Assembly: GCA_020912385.1 (NCBI GenBank) | Contig: CP087206.1 | Coordinates: forward strand, 3,720,001-3,784,000 | Direction: 5' to 3' | From: Neofusicoccum parvum | Taxonomy: Eukaryota > Ascomycota > Dothideomycetes > Botryosphaeriales > Botryosphaeriaceae | Length of the DNA: 64,000 nucleotides | Part shown: positions 49,417 through 60,426 of the stretch, in pieces | Layout: each line of letters starts with the position of its first letter | How positions within the stretch are numbered: position 1 is the first letter of the stretch | The notes under the pieces: generated by a model | Databases searched by the model: none | The model's input: the letters and a program-made list of their open reading frames with translations, nothing else | What the model was told of the DNA's origin: nothing | Position numbers and translations under genes: made by a program

Positions 49417-49990
49417 ATGTGTGAAAAATGCGTGCAGAAGCCGAAGCTGCTGATTCAAGGCTGATGAGAGAGGAAAGTAGTTTGACTCATGAAGAAGAAC
49501 ACATGGAGAGTGGGCTGTGAGGCTATGTTCAGAGGATGTCTGCAAGCATGAAGGCTGCAACGGGCTGGCGGGGGAGCTGGGCGCTTACTGATCATCACCC
49601 ATGTGCCCTCAACCAAGCGATATGACGACGAAAATAGTACACCAATCACGCTAATTTCTGTGATCCAGGGTGCTGATGCTGCATGTGGTCAGTTAGAAAC
49701 ACTGGAAGGGCAGTGGGTGAAAGGTGAAGAATTCGAGCATTTGTAAAGATGGGATTCCCGATGGATGATTATTGAACTTTCTCAATCAGAAGAATGATCC
49801 GACTTCCTATACGAGGTCCGTTAGGATAACTTTGCAACGCGGGACTACATTCATGAGCAATTGAAGCATTCATCCGGTCAGGCTGATATTCCTTTCACAT
49901 TCGCGTCCAGACGAATGATTCAACAGCCCATGTGTGAAGAGCACATGCTTGTTGCATTCAAGAAATGACCACGCACACATGTATCCCCAT
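49417..49990. promoter_or_regulatory. Upstream region of the NLR-like gene, with foldback copy
   Basis: 570 bases between the NLR start codon and the stop of the next minus-strand gene, so it includes the NLR promoter. AT-richer than the flanks. It contains the second copy of the short inverted-repeat element at 49861-49923 and no coding frame of note. Confidence 0.5.
49861..49923. repeat. Short foldback element, copy 2
   Basis: A 63-bp element beginning TTGAAGCATTCATCCGG and ending CCAGACGAATGATTCAA. The two ends match as inverted repeats at about 15 of 19 positions and match copy 1 at the outer parts, while the centres differ. That pattern of conserved termini and diverged centre suggests a tiny MITE-like or foldback sequence, by inference. 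Confidence 0.7.
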
Positions 49991-50811
49991 TCACTCCGCA
50001 ACCCACTCCTCCCTCCAAAACTCCAGCACATCATCCGTCACCTCCTTCCCCAACAGCCCCACCAACACCCCAATCCTCTCGTCCCCGTACCACTCCCCCT
50101 CCCTCTCCCCTTTCACCGCCTCCACTGCACACTTCGCCAACTCACCCACAGATCCAAACAAGTCCGTCAGCACATTGATCTCATCCTCGCCCAGCGGCGC
50201 CCTCGCCGCATTGGCCGTGCACCACGGCAGCAGGTCCAGCGCCGTGTTGAACGCGTCGCCGCGCCTCGCTCTGAAGTTCTGCGTCGCGCGCGCAGCTGAG
50301 TTGGCCGTGATGTAGGTCTTGAGGAGGGCGGCGAGTGAGGCGAGGGAGCTGAGCGGGAGGAGTGGGAGGTCTGCGATGGAGGAGTCGGTGAAGAGGGTGG
50401 CGCTGAGGTGGGTGTAGGCGTGGAGCGGGGTGGGGTGGTCGGCCGGCGGGTTGGAGGTGGTGGGGGCGTCGAGGAGGAAGATGATGATCGAGTCGAGGCT
50501 GCCGTTCAGCGCGGCGAAGTGCTGGATGCGGGTGAGGGTTGCGGGGAGAGCTGTTGTGGTGGTGGAGGTGGGTGAGAGGAGGAGGACGCGGAGGGTGCGG
50601 GGGGCATCGGTGGTGGTGCTGCCTGCACGGGGGAGAGGTATGGCGAGGTCGTGGGTGTTGAGTGTGTTCTCTGAATGGGGGTGTTAGAGCTGTGAGAGCG
50701 AGACTTGTGTGGATTGATTCTCAGACCTCGTAGGTTCAGTCCGCCAGTCGCTGTGAGGGTGGTGATGGCAGATGAAAAGGACGCCCGACGGCGGAGAGTT
50801 GAGCAGAACAT
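49991..50811 (-). CDS. Hypothetical protein, 254 aa, two exons
   Basis: Exons 50811-50727 and 50670-49991 on the minus strand. Exon 2 is a long open frame (680 nt) lacking an early ATG, so it is easily missed. Splicing a 56-bp intron (donor GTCTGA, unusual; acceptor ATTCAG) onto an ATG-led first exon gives one continuous frame. The product starts MFCSTLRRRASFSSAITTLT, which could be a mitochondrial presequence (Arg/Ser/Thr-rich, no acids). It then has a hydrophobic core with LDSIIIFLLDAPTT, an Ala/Leu-rich helical middle and an acidic, Trp-containing C-terminus (VLEFWREEWVAE). I do not recognise a family. The Rossmann-like feel of the middle (strand-rich, RVLLLSPT) is only an impression. Confidence is limited by the odd donor. 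Confidence 0.6.
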
Positions 50812-51203
50812 TGTTGCGGTGACGTTTTCAAGAAATGGTGGGTGTGGACATCGAGCTTGAAAAGTGCAGGTGAAGATGAAATGGGTGTTGATTGTGGAAG
50901 CCTCGCCCGATCAAGCGTCCTGCTGTTTTGGGCCAGAGCTTAACCAAGCTAACATTGAACATCTATCTGCATCATTCCTTTCCCTTTAAATCTTGAGAAA
51001 AGCAGAGCCCATGGTTCCCACATGTGAGCTAAAACCTAGAACACCTTGATATACAGGAAACGCCTCGAGCCTCTATTTTCGATCGCCACGTGGAAAAAAT
51101 TTGTGCTTGGGGAGACCGGGTATCGAGCGGAGATAATGAGAGGAGAAGATATTTGCTTAGGACGATTGTACATCTGCACAGAGATTAAAGTCCGGAAAAG
51201 ATT
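50812..51203. other. Intergenic, hypothetical gene - OPA3
   Basis: 390 bases between two minus-strand genes: the promoter of the 254-residue protein gene and the OPA3 3' UTR. Moderately AT-rich. No gene or repeat seen. Confidence 0.5.
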
Positions 51204-51995
51204 TTACTCTTTGTGAGCCTGGGATGCAGCGGGGTTCCTGTCGCTAACACTATCCGTCTTGGCCGGCGCAGTCCCTTTTGGCGGTTCTGCCGGTGCGGCA
51301 GGTGCTGCAGTCGCGTTTGAGGCCTGCTCTTCTGGCTTGGTTGACTTCAATGCCATTTCCTTGGCGAACTCTTCAGGAGCAACGCGAGCCTTGAGCATCC
51401 TGATCTCCTCCAGGAGTTGGGAATTCTTCTCCTCAAGCTCATCCAGCTTTTCATCCACCTCATCGCGGCGGTCGCTGGCCTTCCTCCTCGACCTCCACTG
51501 TTCCCAGACTATAATCCCGCCAGCGACCAAAAACATAAATGCTTCAGATATGAAGTTGGCACCCATATCGATGGCCTTGGTCTCCGCCAGCGGTCTGACC
51601 CTCGGAGGCTTGGGTTTATGCTTCTCCGTTATCTCCTCCCTTTCTTTCTTTAGAGCTTGCTCGTCCGCCTTGGTTTCCGCCTCGGTCTTTACTGTGGGCG
51701 CCTGGGATGCGCGTCGCTTTGCCTCTGCTTCTTTGAGCTCGCGTTTGATCTGACGGTCTATGACGGCGGGGTCCTGCAGCAGTCCTACGCGCCATCGCAC
51801 GTCCAGCCGGTGCAGGGCTTGTGCGAAGGCCACGCATTTTCGCCGGAATGGTTCGTGGTTGCGGGCGCCGCGCTTGATGCCGTTCTGGGCGGGCCATTAG
51901 CGTCTGCATTGAGGATCCCAGTGCACAGCACTCACAGCAATGGGTTTGGCAAGCGTGCGGACGAGAAGGGAGCCAATCTTGATCGTGAGAGACAT
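51204..51995 (-). CDS. OPA3: OPA3-like mitochondrial protein
   Basis: Two exons on the minus strand (51995-51936 and 51884-51204) give 246 residues. The start MSLTIKIGSLLVRTLAKPIA and the following GIKRGARNHEPFRRKCVAFAQALHR are the OPA3 family signature. A hydrophobic segment near 125-142 (SEAFMFLVAGGIIVWEQW) and a coiled coil (DEVDEKLDELEEKNSQLLEEIRMLK) follow. The tail is Ala/Pro/Lys-rich. OPA3 is a mitochondrial protein whose human version is linked to optic atrophy; its molecular role is still unclear. The family core is about 150-180 residues, so this protein carries a disordered C-terminal extension. It also has a Lys/Glu-rich insert (about 62-105) before the membrane segment. The 51-bp intron follows codon 20 (donor GTGAGT). 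Confidence 0.92.
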
Positions 51996-52386
51996 GGCTG
52001 CGGTTGCTTCGGGAGCTCGGATCGGGCTGGAAGTGTATGTACGGGAGGAAGGCGGAGTGCAATTCTAAGCCATCGGGAGCGGGTGGTTGTGCGCGCGGAA
52101 CTCAGAGCGTCGACGATTCCATGCTGTTCCGAGTGGACGCGTTTTGCTGAGCGGTGCGAGAGCTGCGAGGTGCTGGGTGCGTCATGCTCGGCGCGCGGTG
52201 CACAGAAGCTTAGGTGGTGGTGGGTGCCTGGCCGTTCGGGCTCTAGCGGGGGCGCGGGCACGGGCGCGCTGGCAGCGCATTGGCCAGGACGGTTGCCATG
52301 GCGCGGGGACTGTTTACACCAACGCCGATTTCTCTTGTCCCGCTTCCGCTTCCGCTCTCCCCAAGCCCTCAAACCACCATCGCCAA
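51996..52386. promoter_or_regulatory. Divergent promoter, OPA3 / CDC5
   Basis: 391 bases between divergent start codons, so both promoters are short and share this space. GC-rich in the centre; C/T-rich in the last 60 bases before the kinase ATG. Confidence 0.55.
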
Positions 52387-55066
52387 ATGTCTGTCCACGC
52401 CGACCCTCCTCCACCGCTGGTGCGGGAGCCGCGAAGATTCGAATATGAGACTGCAGAGCAGCTCGGGAAGGGTGGCTTCGCCATCTGCCACCGCGCCGCC
52501 CTTCTCGACGACGGCAAGCCTACCGGCCGGGTAGTCGCCCTAAAAATCGTCAAGTCCAAGATGGAGCCTCCGAAGCTTGCGCAGAAGGTATGCAGCAGTC
52601 GGTATACCCCCGCGCATTGTGCTGATGGCTTGTGCAGTTTGTCACCGAGCTGCAAATTCATTCTAAGCTGCACCACCCAAACATCGTCGACTTCTACCGT
52701 GCCTTCTCCTACGAGAATAGCACCTATGTTGTTCTTGAAATCTGCGAGAATGGATCACTCGCAGACATCCTGAAGAAGCGAAGGCATTTCACCATGCCTG
52801 AGATTCGCCGTTTCCTGGTCCAAACTTGCGGTGCTGTCAAGTACCTCCACCACAGGAATATCATTCACAGAGATCTAAAGACCGGCAACCTCTTCCTCGA
52901 CAAGGATATGAACGTCAAAGTGGGTGACTTTGGTCTCGCAGCTGTTTTGGTATCGCAGAACGACCTTGGAGCCCGGAGAACAACCATGTGCGGAACGCCG
53001 AACTATCTTGCGCCGGAGATTCTTGAGAAGGGTGGAAAGGGCCACAACGAGAAGGTGGATCTTTGGGCGATAGGAATCATTGCGTACACTTTAGCCGTCG
53101 GGAAAGCTCCTTTCCATGCGCCGAAGAGGGAAGACATCTATAAGAAGCTCCAGACGCGCGACTACAGCTGGCCCGAGCCGGGGAAGACGACGAACGACAT
53201 CTGCTACGACCTGAAGGACCTGGTCGGCTCCCTGCTTGTGCATGAGGACGACAGACCAAACCCGGATAAGATTGTCAGCCACGACTTCTTCAAGCTTGGG
53301 TACATACCAGCAAGGCTTGATGCTAAGTACAAAGCTGGCGCTCCGAAATGGCCATCGAGATCAATCCCTCTATCTCAACGCGAAAGAGGGTATTCTGATG
53401 AATGGTTCAAGCTCTGCAAGGAATCAGGAGTTGGTGAAGTCTCAGAAGGGAAGGTGTTCTCAATCATTGGCGGTAGGAAGGTCAGGTCTGTTGTCAAGGA
53501 TTGCGAAAAAGAGCTCGCGCTTGGACGGCAGCCAATTGTGCCTATTCCGGCCGATACTGTCTATGTGCCGTACCCGGATCGCAGCGATTGGCCGGACACC
53601 AATCCATGTGGACTCAGCGAGATCGTCGAGGAGAAGGAACCGTCATCTTCCCAAGAAGGGGGCTTCTTGGCTGAAATCACGGGCAACGATCGTGCTCAAT
53701 CAGCACTCATGAAGCCCCCAACGAGAGGAGCCAGGGGGTACAACCTCAAGGAGAACATCGCGCCACAGCCCGTTCAGACAGGCGAGAGCCTCGAGAGACC
53801 GAAGCGCACCAGAAGCGTCCAGGCAGCGGTCCGCACGGTCAGTGCTCAAAGACCACCAAGACCATCAAGAGAGATCAAGAGTGCGCCACTGGCCAAATCG
53901 ACTAGAGAAAGACCAACAGAGAGATCACCGTCATTGGAAGAGATGGATGCGGCCGAACCGATCCCGAAGGTTCCCACGCAGGTAAAGAGAAGACAGCCTG
54001 AGAGGATAGACTCACTAGATTTGGTTCCTCCACCTCCTGCATCACCGGATCCTTCATTGGTGCCACACTCCGACCCCGAATCGGTGCTTGCGCGAGTTTC
54101 GACGTTCCGGGACAACATCGCTCGAGCATTGGCCAACAGGCCCTACGCGACGCGGAAGCCCGCGAGTTCGTACTCGCTCCCCTTCGTATCCAAATGGGTG
54201 GACTACTCCAGAAAACATGGTGTCGGCTACGTGCTTGAGAATGGAAACATTGGATGTATTCTTGGAGCCACGGCGCGAGATCCGGTGACGCACGTGGTCG
54301 TACGAGACGGCTACAAGCACCTCCAGTCTCTTGGAAAAGAGCCCAGCTCTGTTGACAGAGTGCCTCTCGAGTATTACATGGACTGCGGAGAGGATGGTTT
54401 GCGTAGCGCAGAGCCTGGAAAGGAGAGGAGACGGACCACTGGCATTCTCTGGGCCAAGTTTGGCAAATACATGTGCCAACAAGGTCCCGCTCAGTGTGAC
54501 GCACCACAAGGGGAAGACGACAAACTCGCCGTGTTCGTGCGATTCTACCAACGCTTTGGAAGCGTGGGAATCTGGGGATTCGGCGACGGATCGTTCCAGG
54601 TAAGCGAAGTTATCCAGATTTCCAATCTTTTGGGCGTGAGCACTGACGGAAATTCTAGTTCAATTTCCCGGACCACACGAAGTTGGTGATCTCGTCGGAC
54701 GGCTGCTTCTGCAACTTCACCTGTTTGTCCCCAGAGGCAGCAGAGTACCTGGAACAGTACGGCGAGGTGCCGTATCGGTACATCAAAACGCGCAATACTT
54801 TGACAACATCACTGCGCACCCTGCTCAATGCTACGGGAGAGAAGGGCGCGCCGATCAAGGCGCTCGCGGAAGCGAATTATCTCACGGAAAAGCTGCGCTT
54901 CATCATGAAGGTCATGGAGGGTTGGGTCGCGGGCAGCGGGCTGGGTTGCTCGACCAAGGAGACGGCGCGGCTGCGCTGGGAAGGGCCGCTGGTCGAGGAC
55001 GAGAAGAAGCAGGAGTGGGTGACGGTCGGACGCTTTGGCGGCGATGCACCTCGCATTCCAGCGTAG
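52387..55066 (+). CDS. CDC5: Polo-like kinase
   Basis: Three exons (52387-52587, 52638-54599, 54659-55066) give 856 residues. The kinase domain starts at LGKGGFAICHRA, with Lys in VVALKIVK, HRDLKTGNLF (144-153), DFG (164-166), an activation loop with Thr183 in RRTTMCGTPNYLAPE, and a typical Ser/Thr kinase C-lobe. After a disordered Pro/Arg/Ser-rich linker come two polo boxes. The first begins FVSKWVDYS (Trp as in the phosphopeptide pocket). The second has DHTKLVISSDG, whose His727 and Lys729 match the phosphate-pincer residues known for Plk1. The second box spans the last intron. Polo kinases drive mitotic entry and exit, spindle pole function and septation. The protein is longer than yeast Cdc5 (705), mainly through the linker. 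Introns are 50 and 59 bp. Confidence 0.96.
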
Positions 55067-55688
55067 GCAGCAGCAGGAGATTTCGGGTTGTTTAATCGGG
55101 CGGCGTTCTTGGGTTACTGTGATGACGCCCTGGGCCTTTGGGCGCTTTGGGCAGCATTGGCATAGCTGGGCGTTGGACAAGCAGCGAGCGTTGCACACTC
55201 TTTTTTTGCCAAACGCGCGGCCAGGGCGGTCTTGGACTGTTGGGATAGGTAGCGTTGGATTCCGTTTTGTAATGACAAATGGCAAGGCAGCAATAACTCT
55301 GCGACGGATGCGGGATGTGCGGGAGAGCGGCCAGCTGGCAGCGGCTGGATTGCGCGTCCGGGCGCAGGGCGCAGGGCACCGCCACGGCGCGCCACACGGC
55401 CAAGGGCCCCTTCTCGCGCAGTTCAGCCCGGGGCGTGACGCTGCCCAGTCAGTGACGTCCGCCCGCCAGGCCTCTCATTTCGCGCTCCCGTAACATACCG
55501 CGCCCCATTGCGATCACCATTGCGCGCAGCCTCTCTCTCCCCGCTACACCTCCTCGCCCACACGCGCCTGCCCTCTGCCCCCAGCAGGCTCCTCCTACAC
55601 GCGACAGCCGCCCGCGCTCGTGATACCCGCCCCCGACTCGTGGGGTACAGCTGTTCCTGACTGCCTCAGGGCGCACACCGGACCCACC
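55067..55688. other. Intergenic CDC5-myosin I
   Basis: 620 bases between two plus-strand genes: the kinase 3' UTR and myosin I promoter. The final ~200 bases are C/T-rich, consistent with a 5' UTR. Antisense frames over it are shadows. Confidence 0.5.
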
Positions 55689-58600
55689 ATGGTAACCCTC
55701 CCGCAACCCCACGCCCCGAGCACCCCGAGAACACGCTGATACTCAGACCCTTGTGCAGGCCGTCACCAAGCGCGCAGGGCGCAAGAAGGACCAGGGCGGT
55801 TCGAAGCAGGCCGCTGCCGCCGGCGGAAAGGCCTTCTCCAAGAAGGCCGTCTTCGAGACCACCAAGAAGAAGGAAGTCGGCGTGTCCGACCTCACGCTGA
55901 TCAGCAAGATCTCCAACGAGGCCATCAACGACAACCTGAAGAAGCGCTTCGAGAATGGCGAAATCTACACGTACATCGGCCACGTGCTGGTCTCGGTCAA
56001 CCCGTTCCGCGACCTGGGAATATACACGGAGCAGGTGCTGGAGAGCTACAAGGGCAAGAACAGGCTAGAGGTGAGCGTACCCAGGAGCTTCTCTGCACTG
56101 GCAATGTACTGATGCTACATCGTCCAGATGCCACCCCACGTCTTCGCCATCGCCGAGTCATCATACTACAACATGAACGCGTATAAGGAGAACCAGTGTG
56201 TCATCATTTCCGGCGAGTCGGGAGCCGGCAAGACCGAAGCTGCCAAGCGGTTAATGCAGTACATCGCCAACGTGTCGGGCGGGTCAAACAGCTCTATTCA
56301 AGAGATCAAGGACATGGTGCTAGCAACCAACCCGCTGCTCGAGTCTTTCGGAAACGCAAAAACGCTGCGCAACAACAACTCGTCACGCTTCGGAAAGTAC
56401 CTCGAGATCCAGTTCAACGCACAGGGAGAGCCCGTCGGAGCCAACATCCAGAACTACCTGCTCGAGAAGTCGCGAGTCGTGGGCCAGATCAAGAACGAGA
56501 GGAACTTCCACATTTTCTACCAGTTCGCCAAGGGCGCCTCGCAGGCCCATAGGGAATCGCTCGGCGTGCAGCAACCGCAATCCTACGTTTACACCAGCAA
56601 ATCGCAATGTTACGACGTGGACGGCATAGACGATCTCGCCGAGTTCAAGGACACCATCAACGCTATGAACATTATCGGAATGACGCAGCCCGAGCAGGAC
56701 AACGTCTTCCGTATGCTGTCAGCTATTCTCTGGCTGGGCAACGTGACGTTTGTGGAAAACGATGAGGGAAATGCAGCGATATCAGACCAGTCCGTGGTTG
56801 ACTTCGTTGCCTATCTGTTGGAGGTTGATGCGGCACACGTCAACAAGGCTCTGACGCAAAGAGTAATGGAGACAAGCCGTGGCGGCCGGAGAGGTTCCGT
56901 TTACGACGTACCGCTAAACAGGGCCCAGGCCGCAGCTGTTCGGGACGCTCTAGCCAAGACCATCTATTACAACATGTTCGACTGGATCGTCATGAGAATC
57001 AACATGTCACTGAAGGCCCGTGGCGAGCAAGCCCACTCGATAGGTATCTTGGATATCTACGGCTTCGAAATCTTCGAGCGCAACAGCTTCGAGCAACTAT
57101 GCATTAACTACGTCAATGAGAAGCTGCAACAGATCTTCATCCAACTGACCTTGAAGACTGAGCAAGAAGAATACGCAAGAGAACAGATCAAATGGACCCC
57201 GATCAAGTATTTCGATAACAAGGTCGTCTGCGAGCTGATTGAAGAGAAGAGACCTGCCGGTGTCTTCGCCACGCTCAACGACGCCTGCGCCACCGCTCAC
57301 GCCGATCCCGCCGCCGCAGACAACACGTTCGTCCAGCGTCTGAACGGTCTCTCATCCCACCCGAACTTCCAGGCCCGGCAAGGAAACTTCATCATCAAGC
57401 ACTACGCCGGTGATGTCGAGTACGCGGTTCAGGGAATGACCGATAAGAACAAGGATCAACTTCTGAAGGACTTGCTCGTCTTGGTTGGCCAGAGCTCGAA
57501 CCAATTCGTCCACACTCTTTTCCCCCACCAGGTTGACACGGACAACAAGCGCCGTCCGCCCACCGCTGGTGACAAGATCAAGGTTTCCGCGAACGATCTA
57601 GTTGCAACCCTCATGAAGGCCTCCCCGTCGTACATCCGTACAATCAAGCCGAACGAGAATAAGTCGGCAAGCGAATTTAACGAGGCCAATGTTCTGCATC
57701 AAATCAAGTATCTCGGTCTCCAGGAGAACGTCAGGATTCGTCGTGCCGGTTTCGCTTCTCGCCAGACCTTTGAGAAGTTTGTCGAGCGGTTCTTTCTTCT
57801 GTCGCCGAAGCTGTCGTACGCCGGAGAATACACGTGGACGGGCGACTACAAGACTGGTGCCAAGCAGATTCTCAAGGACACCAGCATTCCCGCGGAAGAG
57901 TGGCAGATGGGTGTTTCGAAGGTGTTTATCAAGACGCCCGAGACGCTCTTCGCCCTGGAGACCATGAGAGATAGGTACTGGCACAACATGGCCATCAGGA
58001 TCCAGCGTGCTTGGCGTAACTACCTGCGGTACCGTACCGAGTGTGCGATCCGTATCCAGCGTTTCTGGAGGAAGCTCAACGGCGGCAAGGAATTCATCCA
58101 GCTGCGTGACCAGGGCCACCAGGTCTTGGCCGGCAGAAAAGAGAGGCGTCGCTACAGTTTGACCGGTTCTCGTCGTTTCTTGGGAGACTACCTGGGCATT
58201 GCCAATGATGGTGTTGTTGGCTCGCACATAGCGGAGGCAATCAACATCAGGGGAGACCCGGTGCTCTTCTCCTGTAGGGCGGAAGTGCTTGTCTCGAAGC
58301 TTGGTCGCTCGAGTAAGCCTGAGCCTCGTACGCTGATTTTGACGAAGAAGGCCGTCTACGTCGTCAAGCAGGCCATGGTCAACAAGGAGATTGCCATCAT
58401 TGCAGAACGGACATTCAGCCTGGGAGCAATTAAGTTCATCAGCTGTTCGAACCTCAAGGACGACTGGTTCTCGATAGGTGCTGCTTCACCACAAGAGCCA
58501 GATCCGCTCGTCCACTGCATTTTCAAGACCGAGTTCTTCACGCATCTCACAAACGCCACTCGCGGCACCTTCGAGCTGAAGATTGGCCCGACCGTCGAGT

Positions 58601-59532
58601 ACAACAAGAAGCCTGGAAAGCTCGCCGTTGTCAAGACTCAAAAGGATCCTCAGGTTCCGTATTACCAGGATATGTACAAGAGCTCAACGATCCACACCAG
58701 CCCCGGCGAGCCTCCCAATTCCGTATCCAAGCCGACGCCGAAGGGCAAGCAGATCGCGGCCAAGCCCATTATGAAGGGCAAGCTCCTGCGTCCTGGTGGT
58801 CCTGGCGGCGGCCCATCGAAGATGGCGAGTCGGCCCAAGCCCGCGCCTGCTCCCGCTGCAGCAGCACAGCCGAGGGCTGTACCGCAACCCGTAGCTGCTC
58901 TATCAAATGGTACCCACGCACGCACCCCGTCATCCTCATCAGGACGCGCGCCGCCGCCTCCTCCGCCTCCGCCCGCACCCCCGGCAGCCCCGAGAGAACC
59001 GACATACAAGGCTATCTACGAATTCAACGGACAAACAAGCGGGGAGCTCAGCGTTAAGAAGGACGAAGTCATTCTCATCCTTCAGAAGGAAAACAACGGT
59101 ACGTTCTCTAATCTTCTAAATCTCCTACTATAGTAGAGCAGTTTGCTAACAGCAACCACAGGCTGGTGGCTTGCCAAACGTCTCGACGGCTCCGCCCAAG
59201 GCTGGGCCCCCTCGGCATACCTCGAAGAGCACATCCAAGCCGCGAAGCCGACGCCCCCGCCACCGCCTCCGCCCGCCGCTCGTCCCGTTCCCACTCCTCC
59301 CAACGGCAGTGCCGCTGCGGCGAAGGCGAAACCGACCCCTCCTGCTCCGCCGGCCAAGCGTCCGGCCGGTCGCAAACCCGCGCCGCCTCCAGCACCCAGA
59401 GACAGCGGGTACTCGACAGCGGAGAGCGCGAGTAACGGTGCGCAGCCGAGCATGGCAGGTGGACTGGCAGAGGCGTTGCGTGCGCGACAGGCGGCGATGA
59501 GCAAGAAGGAGGAAGATGACGACGATTGGTAG
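55689..59532 (+). CDS. myoA: Class I myosin (endocytic, Arp2/3-activating)
   Basis: Four exons: 55689-55691 (the ATG alone), 55759-56070, 56128-59098 and 59162-59532. They give 1218 residues. The motor domain runs to about residue 730, with P-loop GESGAGKT (134-141), the switch region NNNSSRFGK, and the TEDS-site serine in RRGSVY (Ser362), a PAK-type phosphorylation site in fungi. Two IQ-like motifs follow ([27 protein letters not shown]), then a basic TH1 lipid-binding domain, a Pro/Ala-rich TH2, an SH3 domain ([17 protein letters not shown] ... [10 protein letters not shown]) split by the last intron, a poly-Pro stretch and an acidic tail ending EEDDDDW that binds Arp2/3. It works in actin patches and endocytosis, and in polar growth of filamentous fungi. 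The start fits [11 protein letters not shown] only if the intron directly after ATG (GTAACC...TGCAG) is removed. Confidence 0.96.
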
Positions 59533-60426
59533 AGGTGTGCGGGACCTAAATTCATGCGTTGATCTAAGTATGGGATAGACGGGCCGGATTCAGGAATGGG
59601 ATGATGGACTGACTGACGGACGGGCTGGGATGCATGAAAGAACGTGGTGTCGGGGAGGAGTCACACCCTTTTTTGGCTGATTCCCTCTCCTGCTTGTTTT
59701 TGTATTGCCTTTTTGCTTTTTACCCCCTGCTTTGGTCCTTGACCTTTCTGCTATCTCTTCGCTGGGCGTTGACGAGGCAGACAAGGCGAAGGATGGGTTG
59801 CAAGAGAGATCCCGGCCATTACAAAGATTTCAAGAGGAGACGGACGCGATGAAAGGGCTTCATGTAGTGCGTGGACGGTGGTTTCGTCTCTCTCAGGGGT
59901 TCTAGTGTTGAATGTTGCTGTTTAGTATAGACTTTTTATTAGTGTTCTTTTCCCTGTCTTGTGTTTTTTGCTTTGGTGCTCCTTTCTCGAAGTGGGTTTG
60001 CTGCTGCTGCTCCTCTGCTGTCTTCTGTTCACGACTGGCGATAGTGAAAGAAAAGTAAAGTCACTTATAGTTGAAATGAAAACTGATGTTTGGTACGCAT
60101 TCACTCGATCATGGACACGAGAAATCGACTTTCTCCTGCGAGAAGGTGGTTTTAATGGCTTGATTGGCATCGTGCTCTCACACATTAATAAACGAATAGC
60201 CTGATTCAGAGATATTTTCGATCGTCCAAGAGCTCTCCTACCACTGATGGGTTAACGAGCCTCGCCTATGCAATACAACCGTCCCGTTAATTACGACATT
60301 CTGTCATGATCGGCCGTCCCATGAATACCCTCTTTTTAACTCCCTTCCCTCGATTAAAAAGAAAAAAAAACGCCCCGCTCCTTTTCCCAATAAGCGGTTA
60401 TGCAATGATACACTGAACCCGCAAAA
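59533..60426. other. Intergenic, convergent genes
   Basis: 890 bases between the stop codons of myosin I (+) and the acidic membrane protein (-). It has T-rich runs around 59690-59760 and 59930-60010 typical of 3' UTRs. Short frames only; no repeat recognised. Confidence 0.5.

Noticed and set aside
53846..54551. Minus-strand frames of 96-201 codons inside the polo kinase gene
   Set aside because: Antisense to a well-conserved kinase/polo-box coding exon, with no motif of their own.
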